NCBI GenBank assembly: GCA_036563505.1 | Contig: DATCMH010000016.1 | Location: forward strand, 62,001 to 126,000 | Source: DATCMH01 sp036563505 | GTDB lineage: Bacteria > Pseudomonadota > Alphaproteobacteria > Rhizobiales > Beijerinckiaceae | Direction: 5' to 3' | Length of the DNA stretch: 64,000 nt | In this document: in pieces, positions 33,728-42,124 of the stretch | Numbering within the stretch: the first letter of the stretch is position 1 | Layout: the number at the start of each line of letters is the position of its first letter | Notes under the pieces: model-generated | Seen by the model: the letters and a program-made list of their open reading frames with translations, nothing else | Database searches by the model: none | Told to the model about the DNA's origin: nothing | Made by a program: the position numbers and the translations under genes

Positions 33728-34699
33728 GTGAAAGACGTCGATGTCCTGATGACGGGATCCATGCTGCCGCTCGTCGGCGAAGGCCTCAACGCCGCGTTCC
33801 GCCTGCACCGGCCTTGGGAGGCTTCGGATCGTGAGGCGGCCCTCACCGCCGCGGCGCCCACCGTGCGCGGCATCGCCGCGAGCAGCGGGCACGGCCGCAT
33901 CGACGCCGCCGCGCTCGACCGCTTCCCGAAGCTCGAGATCATCGCCAATTTCGGCGTCGGCTACGACAACATCGACGCGGCGGAAGCCGGGCGCCGCGGC
34001 ATCCTCGTCACCAACACGCCGGACGTTTTGAATGAGGAGGTCGCCGACACGGCGCTGGCCCTGCTGCTGATGGCCGTGCGCCAGCTGCCCCAGGCCGACC
34101 GCTACCTTCGGGCCGGGCGCTGGCTCGAGAAGCCCTTCCCGCTCTCGGCGAGCCTGCGCGGACGCACGGCGGGCATCGTCGGCCTCGGCCGCATCGGTAA
34201 GGCCATCGCCAAACGCCTGGAGGCTTGCGGCGTCGGCATCGCCTATCACAACCGTCGCCCCGCCGCGGACGTGGCCTATCCGTATCACGACACCCTGGTG
34301 GGCCTTGCCCGCGCCGTCGACATCCTCGTGGTGGTGACCCCAGGCGGGCCGGAGACAACGAACCTCGTCAACGCTGAGGTGCTGGCGGCGCTCGGATCCG
34401 ACGGCATCCTCATCAACGTCGCCCGCGGCACCGTCGTGGACGAGCCGGCCCTGATCGAGGCTTTGCGCAGCCGCACGATCCTTACCGCCGGCCTCGACGT
34501 CTTCGCCGAGGAGCCCAAGGTGCCGCAAGAACTCATCGCGATGGAGCACGTCGTGCTCCTGCCCCATGTCGGCTCGGCCTCCGTGAAGACACGCGATGCC
34601 ATGGGCCAGCTCGTGGTCGACAACCTCGTCAGCTACTTCTCGGGCCGCGGCCCCCTCACGCCGGTCACGGAGACGCCGTGGCGGGGCCGGGTGGCCTGA
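33728..34699 (+). CDS. D-isomer 2-hydroxyacid dehydrogenase (hydroxypyruvate/glyoxylate reductase-like)
   Basis: A 323-aa enzyme with the NAD(P) site GIVGLGRIGKAIAKRLEACG, and the catalytic triad Arg (INVARGTVVDE), Glu (DVFAEEPKVP) and His (LLPHVGSAS). Asn-Arg-Arg after the second beta strand (YHNRRPAA) suggests NADPH use. GTG 33728 is preferred for the AGGAGAAG upstream. It is divergent from the sugar-type ABC operon and likely reduces glyoxylate or hydroxypyruvate made in the same pathway. The AprI/Inh gene follows after 2 bases. Confidence 0.9.
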   Translation: MKDVDVLMTGSMLPLVGEGLNAAFRLHRPWEASDREAALTAAAPTVRGIAASSGHGRIDAAALDRFPKLEIIANFGVGYDNIDAAEAGRRGILVTNTPDVLNEEVADTALALLLMAVRQLPQADRYLRAGRWLEKPFPLSASLRGRTAGIVGLGRIGKAIAKRLEACGVGIAYHNRRPAADVAYPYHDTLVGLARAVDILVVVTPGGPETTNLVNAEVLAALGSDGILINVARGTVVDEPALIEALRSRTILTAGLDVFAEEPKVPQELIAMEHVVLLPHVGSASVKTRDAMGQLVVDNLVSYFSGRGPLTPVTETPWRGRVA

Positions 34700-34701
34700 G
34701 G

Positions 34702-35463
34702 ATGGGGCCGCGCCGGATCGCGGGCGGCGCGGCGGCGCTTCTCGGCGTGGTATTCGCAACGGCGGGAGCGGGTCAGGGCCTGCCGCCTGACCTGGTGCCG
34801 GTCGCCGGCGCCTGGGACCTGGCGCTCGACGGCTCGAACCGCCGCTGCCGCGTGACCTTGAGCGCCGACGCCCTCGGGCTCGGCCGGGCGCTGCGCTTTC
34901 CCGCGGGCTGCCGGCGGGCGCTGCCCGTGCTGGGCCCCCTCACGGCCTGGACCGCGCCCGAGCGCGGCACGGTGGCCCTCGTGACAGAGGGCGGCCAGAC
35001 GGTCCTGACCTTCCGCCGCAACGCGGACGACGTGCTCACGGCCAAGGCCGAGTCGGGCGAACTCTACCGCCTGGAGCGGCAGGAGCGGGCCGCCGTGCGC
35101 TTGCCTCCTCCCCCGCCGCTCGGCGTGCCCCAGGTCACGCCCGTCGACCCGGACAAGGCGCCGCCCCTGGCGACGCTGCCGGGCCGCTACAGCCTCGACC
35201 GCTACCTCGAGCATGACGTCTGCCGCGTCACCTTGAGCCCGGCGCTGCTCTCCAACGACGGGCGCTACGAGGCCCGGATCGAGGAGGGCTGCCGCGATCC
35301 CGGCATCCAGGCCTTCGACCCCGTGAGCTGGCGCTATGTCGGCGGGCGCCTCATGCTGACGGCCCGCAAGGGACACGAAGTGACTCTCGTCTCGGTCAAG
35401 GACGGCCTATGGCGGCGCGACCCCGAAGTCGGGGTGGTGCTGGTTCTCAAAAAGGTGCCTTAA
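34702..35463 (+). CDS. AprI/Inh metalloprotease-inhibitor family protein with two domains
   Basis: A 253-aa secreted protein: signal peptide (residues 1-24, ending TAGAGQG) and two AprI/Inh-type beta-barrel domains. The first begins AGAWDLALDGSNRRCRVTLS (about 38-57), the second PGRYSLDRYLEHDVCRVTLSP (about 162-182), each with the conserved W/Y-x-L...C-x-V-x-L start and a second cysteine (AGCRRA; EGCRDP) for a disulfide. Single-domain members inhibit serralysin-type proteases in the periplasm. Two domains in tandem are less usual. No protease gene is adjacent. A proline linker (RLPPPPPLG) joins the domains. Confidence 0.82.
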   Translation: MGPRRIAGGAAALLGVVFATAGAGQGLPPDLVPVAGAWDLALDGSNRRCRVTLSADALGLGRALRFPAGCRRALPVLGPLTAWTAPERGTVALVTEGGQTVLTFRRNADDVLTAKAESGELYRLERQERAAVRLPPPPPLGVPQVTPVDPDKAPPLATLPGRYSLDRYLEHDVCRVTLSPALLSNDGRYEARIEEGCRDPGIQAFDPVSWRYVGGRLMLTARKGHEVTLVSVKDGLWRRDPEVGVVLVLKKVP

Positions 35464-35468
35464 GAGCC

Positions 35469-36449
35469 TCAGCTCACCCAGGTTCCCCCGAGCTCGTCCG
35501 CAACGTGAATGCGGATGATCTCGTCGAAGCTCGATTCGGCCTTGAAGCCGAGGCTCTCCGCGCGCCGCGCGTCGAAGGCGCGGGGCCAGCCGGCGACGAT
35601 GCGCTGGATCGTCTCGTCGGGCTCGCGGCGGATGCGGGCGACAACCGCGTCGCCGGCGACGCGCCGCAAGGCGTCGATCTGCTCGGCGACGGTGGCGGCG
35701 AGACCGGGCATCGTGAGGTTGCGCCGCCAGCCGAGCGCCCCGGTGTCCATCGTCGCGGCATGGAGGAGGAACCCCACCGCCGAGCGGGGCGAGGCGTGCC
35801 AATGCATCACGTCCTCGGAGACGGGCAGCACGGCCTCCTGACCGGCGAGCGGTTCGCGGATGATATTGGAGAAGAAGCCCGACGCCGCCTTGTTGGGCTT
35901 GCCCGGACGGACGCAGATCGTTGGCAGCCGGATGCCAACGCCATCGAAAAATCCCCGGCGGGAATAGTCGGCGAGCAGGAGCTCTCCGATCGCCTTCTGC
36001 GTCCCGTAGCTGGTAAGCGGAGTATTGAAGAACTCGTCGCCGATCCGCTCAGGAAAAGGCGCGCCGAACACCGCGATGGAGGAGGTGAAGACGAGGCGGG
36101 GACGGTAGCCCTCGAGGACGCGCACGGCGTCGAAGAGGAAGCGGGTGCCGTCGAGGTTGATGCGATACCCCTTGTCGAAGTCGGCTTCCGCCTCTCCTGA
36201 GACGATCGCCGCGAGGTGGAAGATCACGTCCGGCCGGGAGGCGACGAGCTTCTCCACCTCGCCGGGGGCGGAGAAGTCGGAGGCATAGGCCTCGACCGCG
36301 AAGGGCGCTCCGGCGGGACCGTGCGGCTCCACCACGTCGTGAAGCGTGACCTTGTCGATGGTCTGCGTCCCGAGCCGGCCGTCATCGGCCAGACGATCCA
36401 GGAGTTTGCGCCCGACCATGCCCGCGGCGCCGAGGATGAGGATGTGCAT
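35469..36449 (-). CDS. denD: D-erythronate dehydrogenase-like SDR (DenD)
   Basis: A 326-aa extended SDR. It starts MHILILGAAGMVGRKLLDRL with the NAD loop GAAGMVG, continues VIFHLAAIVSGEAEADFDKGY, the active site SSIAVFGAPFPE and YGTQKAIGELLLADYSRRGF (Tyr-x3-Lys), then ICVRPGKPNKAASGFFSNIIREPL. This pattern is characteristic of DenD enzymes, which oxidise D-erythronate in the four-carbon acid pathway. The usual partners (OtnK, OtnC, OtnI) are not in the window, so a related sugar-acid substrate is possible. It lies 342 bases after a BDH2-like SDR on the same strand. Confidence 0.85.
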   Translation of the reverse strand: MHILILGAAGMVGRKLLDRLADDGRLGTQTIDKVTLHDVVEPHGPAGAPFAVEAYASDFSAPGEVEKLVASRPDVIFHLAAIVSGEAEADFDKGYRINLDGTRFLFDAVRVLEGYRPRLVFTSSIAVFGAPFPERIGDEFFNTPLTSYGTQKAIGELLLADYSRRGFFDGVGIRLPTICVRPGKPNKAASGFFSNIIREPLAGQEAVLPVSEDVMHWHASPRSAVGFLLHAATMDTGALGWRRNLTMPGLAATVAEQIDALRRVAGDAVVARIRREPDETIQRIVAGWPRAFDARRAESLGFKAESSFDEIIRIHVADELGGTWVS

Positions 36450-36791
36450 GATCGAACTCCAGAGGCGAATGACGCTCGTCCCATCACGGGTGAGCGATCT
36501 GTCGATGAACCAGGGTAACAAGGCGGTCGAAAGTCTGGCGCGGTACAGCGCTGGTCCCAGCGCTCACCCCACCCGGCCGGCTTGCGCCGTCCACCCTCCC
36601 CGCAAGCGGGGAGGGATTCTAGCGCGGCGGTGTTCGCGATCCCTCCCCGGCTCCGGAGAGGGTGGCCCCGCGAAGCGGGGTCGGGTGGGGTGCATGCAGG
36701 GGCAGCCCGACCAGCTCTTCGAATCCGGCGGCCAAGCGGCGACAGCCCCTCACCCTGCCCTCTCCCCGCAAGCGGGGAGAGGGTTCTGACG
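36450..36791. repeat. Gene-free gap filled with R3 hairpin repeats
   Basis: Three units: ACCCTCCCCGCAAGCGGGGAGGG (36593-36615), CCTCCCCGGCTCCGGAGAGGGTGGCCCCGCGAAGCGGGG (36641-36680) and CCCTCTCCCCGCAAGCGGGGAGAGGG (36758-36783). All have short loops and G-C-rich stems. No gene in this interval. Confidence 0.8.
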
Positions 36792-37538
36792 TCACAAACT
36801 CCACCCGCCGTCGATGACGCTCGCCGTGCCCGTGGTGAAGGCGCTCTCGTCGGAGGCGAGATAGAGGGCCAGCGCGGCGATCTCCTCCGCCGTGCCGAGC
36901 CGCCCCATCGGCTGGCGGGCGACGAAGAGGGCGCGGGCCTCGTCCTCGCTCTTGTCGAGGGACTTCGCGAGGTCGCTGATGCGGCCGTCGAGCGAGGGCG
37001 ACTGCACGGTGCCGGGGCAGATGGCGTTGCAGCGCACGCCGCGGCTGATGAAGTCGATCGCCACCGCCTTGGTCAGACCGAGCACGGCCGCCTTCGTCGC
37101 ACCGTAGACGTAGCGGTTCGGGGCCGCCTTGATGGTGGAGGCGGCGGACGCGACATTGACGATGGAGCCGCCGCCCTTCTCCAGCATGCCGGGGAGAAAG
37201 GCCCGGATCATGCGGTGCATCGACTTCACGTTGAGGTCGAAGGAGAAGTCGAAGGTGCGATCGTCCGTGTCGAGCACCGTGCCGTGGGCGACGTAGCCCG
37301 CCGCGTTCACGAGAACGTCGACGGCGCCCACCTTCTCCGCGAAGCTCGCGACCTGGCGGTCGGAGAGCACGTCGAGCTTGCGGCGCTTCGCCCGGGCGAG
37401 GCCCTCGAGCTTGGCGGCGTCGAGATCGGTCGCCCAGACCGTCGCGCCCTCGCGCACGAAGCTCTCGGCGATCGCCCGCCCGATCCCCTGCCCCGCCGCC
37501 GTGACGACGGCGACCTTGCCTTTCAACCGACCGGCCAC
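36792..37538 (-). CDS. SDR family oxidoreductase, BDH2 / 2-keto-3-deoxy-L-fuconate dehydrogenase-like
   Basis: A 248-aa classical SDR: LKGKVAVVTAAGQGIGRAIA (NAD loop), DVLVNAAGYVAHGTVLD, SIVNVASAAS (catalytic Ser), YVYGATKAAVLGLTKAVAIDF (Tyr-x3-Lys), CNAICPGTVQSPSL and the end GTASVIDGGWSL. These blocks resemble human BDH2 and the bacterial 2-keto-3-deoxy-L-fuconate dehydrogenases very closely. With an IlvD/Edd dehydratase upstream that produces 2-keto-3-deoxy acids, the second role fits best. It lies 15 bases after the double GNAT gene in the same direction. Confidence 0.85.
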   Translation of the reverse strand: MAGRLKGKVAVVTAAGQGIGRAIAESFVREGATVWATDLDAAKLEGLARAKRRKLDVLSDRQVASFAEKVGAVDVLVNAAGYVAHGTVLDTDDRTFDFSFDLNVKSMHRMIRAFLPGMLEKGGGSIVNVASAASTIKAAPNRYVYGATKAAVLGLTKAVAIDFISRGVRCNAICPGTVQSPSLDGRISDLAKSLDKSEDEARALFVARQPMGRLGTAEEIAALALYLASDESAFTTGTASVIDGGWSL

Positions 37539-37553
37539 GTTGTTCTCCCCCGT

Positions 37554-38705
37554 TCAGGCGCTCATCGGCGCCGGTGATCTGACCAAGTGCTTGACCATGT
37601 GGACCAGGTTGCGGTCGGGCAGGGCCTCGATCCGCTCGATCGCGTAGCCGCGCCGCTCGTACCAGGCGACGTTGTGGGACAGCTTCTCGCCCGTGTAGAG
37701 GCGCAGGGTCGTCAAACCCAGGGCCGCGGCCCGCGCTTCGGCGGCGGCGAGCAACGCGTTACCGAGCCCCGAGCCCCGCGCCAGCGGATGGGTCGCCACG
37801 CTCCAGATCAGGAGGTGGTCCACCTGCGGGTCGAGGAGAAGCGCGCCCGTGAGCCCGGACACGTCCGCGGCGAGCCAGACCTCGAGCTCCGCCATCAGGG
37901 CCCGGTAATCGGCCCGGAGCGGCAGGGGCTCGACGCCCAACAGCGGCGCGTTCTCGGCGTAGGCCACTCTCTGCAGCGCGAGGAGCGCCTCGACGTCGGT
38001 GAGGTCGCCGCGGCGGAGCGTCAGGCCCCCCGCCTCGAGGACAAGGGCGTTGAGGTCGCTCAGGGCAAGGCACTGCCGGCCCGCGGCGTCGAAGTTTTCA
38101 GGCGACAGCCACCGCTCGAAGGCGAGGCGCCGCTGCGGCCATTCCCGGTCGAGGATCGAGAACCAGGCCGTGTCCCGGTTCTCGCCCTTGATGACCTGGT
38201 GTTGGCGGAACAGGCCCTCAGACTGGAAGCCGAAGCGCCGCGCGGCGCGCTTCGAGGGCTCGTTGCGGTCGTTGCACTTCCACTCGTAGCGACGATAGCC
38301 GAGATCGAAGCCCCGCCGGCCGCAGAGATAGATCGCCTCCGTCGCGAGGGGGGTCCGCTGCAGCGCCGGCGCATAAGTGATGTAGCCGACTTCGAAGACA
38401 CCGTGGGCAGGCCGGATCTCCATCAGCCAGAGATGGCCTTTGGCCCGCCCGTCGGCGGCGTCGACGACGGCGTAGGGCACGATGTCGTCGCGGGCCTGCA
38501 TGCCGCGCAGCAAGTCGAGGTAGGCCTGGTCGCTCTCCGGGGGCGGCAGCGGCAGGTAGGTCCACACGGCATCCGCACCCCGCATGGCGACGGCAAGCTC
38601 CGGCCCGTGGCGGTCGACGTCGAGAGGCTCGAGCCGGCCGAAGCGCCCCTCCAGCACCTCCCGGGCCGGGAAGGGCGGCGCGACCCAGGCGGAAAGAGGG
38701 GTCAC
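37554..38705 (-). CDS. Double GNAT acetyltransferase fusion (RimJ/RimL-like plus GNAT)
   Basis: A 383-aa protein with two acetyltransferase domains. Residues about 10-205 form a RimJ/RimL-like domain (FGRLEPLDVDRHGPEL, GHLWLMEIRPAHGVFEVGYITYAPALQRTPLATEA, YEWKCNDRNEPSKRAARRFGF). Residues about 228-372 form a second GNAT domain (LRRGDLTDVEALLALQR, IWSVATHPLARGSGLGNALLAAAEARA, VAWYERRGYAIERIE). Both keep acetyl-CoA-binding features. The gene overlaps the PEP-mutase-family gene by 4 bases, so the fusion is real and in the catabolic operon. Substrate unknown; a metabolite such as an amino acid is possible. Confidence 0.82.
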   Translation of the reverse strand: MTPLSAWVAPPFPAREVLEGRFGRLEPLDVDRHGPELAVAMRGADAVWTYLPLPPPESDQAYLDLLRGMQARDDIVPYAVVDAADGRAKGHLWLMEIRPAHGVFEVGYITYAPALQRTPLATEAIYLCGRRGFDLGYRRYEWKCNDRNEPSKRAARRFGFQSEGLFRQHQVIKGENRDTAWFSILDREWPQRRLAFERWLSPENFDAAGRQCLALSDLNALVLEAGGLTLRRGDLTDVEALLALQRVAYAENAPLLGVEPLPLRADYRALMAELEVWLAADVSGLTGALLLDPQVDHLLIWSVATHPLARGSGLGNALLAAAEARAAALGLTTLRLYTGEKLSHNVAWYERRGYAIERIEALPDRNLVHMVKHLVRSPAPMSA

Positions 38706-39562
38706 GGAGCGTCCCCGGCCTGCCGAGCGGCAAAATCCTCGCGGAAGAAGGTGTTGAGGTCGTTGAAGGAGATGGTGGCGTCAAAGCCGTTGAAGCGACC
38801 CTCGTCGGCGATGAGGCGGGCAGCGCGGATGAAGCCCGTCCAGGCGGCGCGGGCGAGCGCCGATCCGACGCTGACGCGGCGCACGCCGAGTTCGGCGAGA
38901 TCGTCCAGGGTGAGCCCCGTGTTGCTCGACATGATGACGTTGACGGGTTTCGGGGCTACCGCCTGCACGACGGCCTTGATGTCCTCGCGCCGGCGGGGCC
39001 CGGGCGTGTAGAGCACGTCGGCCCCGGCCTCGGCGTAGGCCTGGAGGCGGCGGATCGATTCCGTCAGCGGATCCTCGTGGCCGACGAGGTAGCACTCGGC
39101 TCGCGCCGTCAGCAGCACGTCGGCGCCCGAGGCGTCGATGGCGGCCCGCGCCGCCTTGATGCGCTCGACGGCGTGGTCGAGGTCGTAGAGGGGCTTCGCC
39201 TTGTCCCCCGTCGCGTCCTCGATGGACAGGCCCGCTACCCCCGTCGCGACGCAGGCCGCGACGTTCCTCGCCACACCGTCTGGATCATGCGCGTAGCCCG
39301 ACTCGAAGTCGGCGCTCACGGGCAGCTCGGTGGCGGCGACGATCTCCGCGATGTAGGTCAGCGCCGCGTCGAGCGGCACGGCCCAGTCGGTGTCGGGCAG
39401 TCCGCGCGAGAACGAGAACCCAGAGCTCGTCGTCGCCAGCGCCTTGAAGCCGAGCCGCCGCAAGAACCGCGCCGTGCCGATATCCCAAGGATTCGGCAGG
39501 GCGAAGCAGCCCTCGGCGTGCAGGGCGCGGAACGCGGCCCGGCGGGCGGCGAAGTCGGTCAT
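38702..39562 (-). CDS. Isocitrate lyase / PEP mutase superfamily protein
   Basis: A 286-aa (beta/alpha)8 lyase of the COG2513 type: FALPNPWDIGTARFLRRLGFKALATTSSGF, VSADFESGYAHDP (Mg ligands), GLSIEDATG (Asp/Glu) and LLTARAECYLVG, where isocitrate lyase itself has its KKCGH loop elsewhere. This family covers 2-methylisocitrate lyase-like, oxaloacetate decarboxylase and related enzymes of uncertain substrate. In this setting it may cleave a keto-deoxy or dicarboxylic intermediate of sugar-acid breakdown. It follows the IlvD/Edd gene by 102 bases, with an R3 hairpin in between, and overlaps the next gene. Confidence 0.85.
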   Translation of the reverse strand: MTDFAARRAAFRALHAEGCFALPNPWDIGTARFLRRLGFKALATTSSGFSFSRGLPDTDWAVPLDAALTYIAEIVAATELPVSADFESGYAHDPDGVARNVAACVATGVAGLSIEDATGDKAKPLYDLDHAVERIKAARAAIDASGADVLLTARAECYLVGHEDPLTESIRRLQAYAEAGADVLYTPGPRRREDIKAVVQAVAPKPVNVIMSSNTGLTLDDLAELGVRRVSVGSALARAAWTGFIRAARLIADEGRFNGFDATISFNDLNTFFREDFAARQAGDAP

Positions 39563-39593
39563 GTCCCTGCCTTCTCGTCGATGCCGGAGTTCA

Positions 39594-39655
39594 ACCTCTC
39601 CCCTCGTGGGAGAGGTCGGCCCGAAGGCCCGGGTGAGGGGGCGCCGGGGCAGGCG
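39594..39655. repeat. R3-family hairpin between IlvD/Edd and lyase genes
   Basis: CCTCTCCCCTCGTGGGAGAGG (39595-39625) plus CCCGAAGGCCCGGG form two stems followed by GTGAGGGGGCGCCGGGGCAGG. The unit lies inside the presumed operon and could modulate downstream expression. Confidence 0.7.
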
Positions 39656-39664
39656 GGCACGGCT

Positions 39665-41473
39665 TCAGTGATTGTCCCGGGGCACGCCGTAGGTCTGCGC
39701 CACCTTCTGGAAGCGCACCGCGGGCTTGAGCACCATGCCCTCCGAAAGCTGATCCACCATGGAGCGCTGGATCTCCTGCCAGGGCGTCTGGCTGGCGGGA
39801 TAGGCGTAACCACCCCGCGACATGAGATCCTGTCGGCGCCGCTCCAGCTCCTCAGGGGGCAGCAGGATGTCGGCGGAGCGCTTGTTGAGGTCGATGCGGA
39901 TGCGGTCGCCGGTCTGCAGGAGCGCCAGGCCGCCGCCGGCGGCCGCTTCCGGCGAGGCGTTGAGGATCGAGGGCGTGCCCGAGGTGCCGGATTGGCGCCC
40001 GTCGCCGACGCAGGGCAGGGACAGTACCCCCTTCTTGATGAGGGCGCCGGGCGGCTGCATGTTCACCACCTCGGCTGCGCCGGGATAGCCGATCGGCCCC
40101 GCGCCCCGCATGATCAGGATCGTGTGCTCGTCGATGGCGAGCGACGGGTCGTCGATGCGGTGGTGGTAGTCCTCCGGCCCGTCGAAGACCACGACCCGAC
40201 CCTCGAACGCGTTGAGATCGTTCGGGTCGTTGAGGTAGCGCTCCTGGAACTCGGCCGAGATGACGCTCGTCTTCATGATGGCCGAGTCGAAGAGCGTGCC
40301 CTTGAGGTTGAGGAAGCCCGCCTTCTCCTTGAGCGGCTCGCTGTAGGGCTTGATGAGGTCCCGGTCCCACGAGAACTTGCCGCGGCAGTTCTCCCCGATC
40401 GTGCGCCCGTTGCAGGTGATCGCGCCCTCGTGGATCTTGCCCGCCTCGATGAGCTCGGCGATCACCGCCGGCAGGCCGCCGGCGCGGTGGTACTCCTCGC
40501 CGAGATAGGCGCCGGCCGGCTGCATGTTGACGAGGAGCGGGATCTCGAAGCCGATCCGCTCCCAATCGTCGCAATCGAGGGGCACGCCGATATGCTTCGC
40601 GATAGCGTTCATGTGAATCGGCGCATTGGTCGAGCCGCCGATGGCGGCGTTCGCGACGATCACGTTCTCGAAGGCCTCGCGGGTCATGATGTCGGAGGGC
40701 TTGAGGTCCTCCCACACCATCTCGACGATGCGCTTGCCGGTGGCGTAGGCCGCCTGGCCGCGCTCCCGATACGGGGCGGGGATCGCGGCGGAGCCCGGCA
40801 GCGCCATGCCCAAGGCCTCGGCGAGCGCGTTCATGGTCGAGGCCGTGCCCATCGTGTTGCAATGGCCGACGGAGGGCGCGGACGAGCCCACGATGTCCAT
40901 GAACTGCTGGTAGTCGATGTCCCCGGCCGCGTGGCGCTCGCGGGCCTTCCAGACCACGGTGCCGGAGCCGGTGAGCTCCTTGTGGAAGTAGCCGTTGAGC
41001 ATCGGCCCAACATTGAGCGAGATCGCCGGGATGTTCACCGTCGCCGCGGCCATGAGGCAGGCCGGCATCGTCTTGTCGCAGCCGGTCAGCAGCACGACCC
41101 CGTCGAGCGGGTAGCCGTAGAGCACCTCGACGAGGGAGAGGTAGGACAGGTTGCGGTCGAGGCAGGCGGTGGGGCGCTTGCCCGTCTCCTGGATCGGGTG
41201 GCAGGGGAACTCGAAGGCGACGCCGCCCGCCGCCGTGATGCCGTCGCGCACGCGCTTGGCGAGCTCGATGTGGTGGCGATTGCAGGGCGAGAGGTCCGAG
41301 CCCGTCTGCGCGATCCCGATGAGCGGCCGCTTCGCCTGCAGCTCGTCCTGGGTAAGACCGAAGTTGAGGTAGCGCTCGAGGTAGAGCGCCGTCATCGCCG
41401 GGTTGTCGGGATTGTCGAACCATTGCCGCGAGCGCAGCTGATCGGGCGTCATGCGCCGGGGCCGCTCTGCCAT
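39665..41473 (-). CDS. IlvD/Edd family dehydratase, probably a sugar-acid (e.g. L-arabinonate) dehydratase
   Basis: A protein of about 602 aa with Fe-S ligands in GSDLSPCNRH, LTGCDKTMPACLMAAA and SVGHCNTMGTAST. The N-terminus (RSRQWFDNPDNPAMTALYLERYLNFGLT) is that of the arabinonate/xylonate dehydratase branch rather than dihydroxyacid or phosphogluconate dehydratase. It would convert an aldonate into a 2-keto-3-deoxy acid. Start ATG 41473 is used because GGAGGA lies 9 bases upstream; ATG 41482 directly abuts that site. It is the first gene of a run dehydratase, lyase, double GNAT, SDR (and perhaps denD). Confidence 0.9.
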   Translation of the reverse strand: MAERPRRMTPDQLRSRQWFDNPDNPAMTALYLERYLNFGLTQDELQAKRPLIGIAQTGSDLSPCNRHHIELAKRVRDGITAAGGVAFEFPCHPIQETGKRPTACLDRNLSYLSLVEVLYGYPLDGVVLLTGCDKTMPACLMAAATVNIPAISLNVGPMLNGYFHKELTGSGTVVWKARERHAAGDIDYQQFMDIVGSSAPSVGHCNTMGTASTMNALAEALGMALPGSAAIPAPYRERGQAAYATGKRIVEMVWEDLKPSDIMTREAFENVIVANAAIGGSTNAPIHMNAIAKHIGVPLDCDDWERIGFEIPLLVNMQPAGAYLGEEYHRAGGLPAVIAELIEAGKIHEGAITCNGRTIGENCRGKFSWDRDLIKPYSEPLKEKAGFLNLKGTLFDSAIMKTSVISAEFQERYLNDPNDLNAFEGRVVVFDGPEDYHHRIDDPSLAIDEHTILIMRGAGPIGYPGAAEVVNMQPPGALIKKGVLSLPCVGDGRQSGTSGTPSILNASPEAAAGGGLALLQTGDRIRIDLNKRSADILLPPEELERRRQDLMSRGGYAYPASQTPWQEIQRSMVDQLSEGMVLKPAVRFQKVAQTYGVPRDNH

Positions 41474-41623
41474 GCCTACCATTCCTCCGTGGGGCCGCCC
41501 TGTCAGGGCCGCTCGTTCGCGGCGGAGAGTGGACCGGCTGCGGGGCCGAAATCAACAGGTGCCTCGTGCCCCGCCTCCCCGCGCGCGGCGCATGGCTGAC
41601 GCAGGGCGGCTGCGGCGCGCTGG

Positions 41624-41938
41624 TCACCGCGTCCGGCACAGCCCCATCACGGCGTCGGCGATGCGCGAGAGGCAGCACCCATTGAGGTCGTCGTCGCAGA
41701 CGCCCTCGATCGCCTCGATGATGGCGTCGCGGGTCGGGGCCCGGTCGCGGGCTTCCTGAACGAGGGCGAGGATGCCCTCCGCCTGGGGCTGGGCCACCGG
41801 CGAGGTGCGGGCGATCTCGGACGCCAGCTCCTCGATGAGGCATAGATAGGAGGTGCGCGGGTTGCGCGAGGCCGGGGGCGGGGCGAGCGCCCCGGCGGGC
41901 TGGCCGGACCACGTGTCGGCCAAAGCGAAGTCGATCAT
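41624..41938 (-). CDS. Conserved-looking hypothetical protein, 104 aa
   Basis: A soluble, mostly helical 104-aa protein with a Pro/Ala-rich stretch near residues 14-27, then ELASEIARTS, ILALVQEARDRAPTRDAIIEAIEGVCDDDLNGCC and a basic C-terminus. Three cysteines fall in VCDDDLNGCCLSR and a fourth at the C-terminus (GLCRTR). AGGAGGCG lies 5 bases upstream of the ATG, a strong ribosome site. Function unknown; it lies alone between the dehydratase and a divergent aminotransferase. Confidence 0.65.
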   Translation of the reverse strand: MIDFALADTWSGQPAGALAPPPASRNPRTSYLCLIEELASEIARTSPVAQPQAEGILALVQEARDRAPTRDAIIEAIEGVCDDDLNGCCLSRIADAVMGLCRTR

Positions 41939-42124
41939 GGACGCCTCCTGTTCTGGGACGGGCCTCTCCAGCTCGTCGTCGATGCCAGTTGAGGCTAGCT
42001 CTGTTTCAGGCGGACGCCGTGCGGCGGCTCACCTCGGCGCGCATCCAGAAACAGCCGGACGATTGACACCCTGCCCGGCGCGCTCCTTTCCTGGCGCAAC
42101 GGTCAAAGAATCCGGAGGACGCCC

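Noticed and set aside
36450..36791. Small ORFs in the repeat-filled gap
   Set aside because: All frames run through R3 stems and lack ribosome sites; sequence is explained by repeats.
39077..41599. A very long open frame (840 codons) on the plus strand opposite the IlvD/Edd dehydratase
   Set aside because: The opposite strand encodes a complete dehydratase with intact Fe-S cysteines. The plus frame has no recognisable domain and its openness follows from the GC-rich codon pattern.
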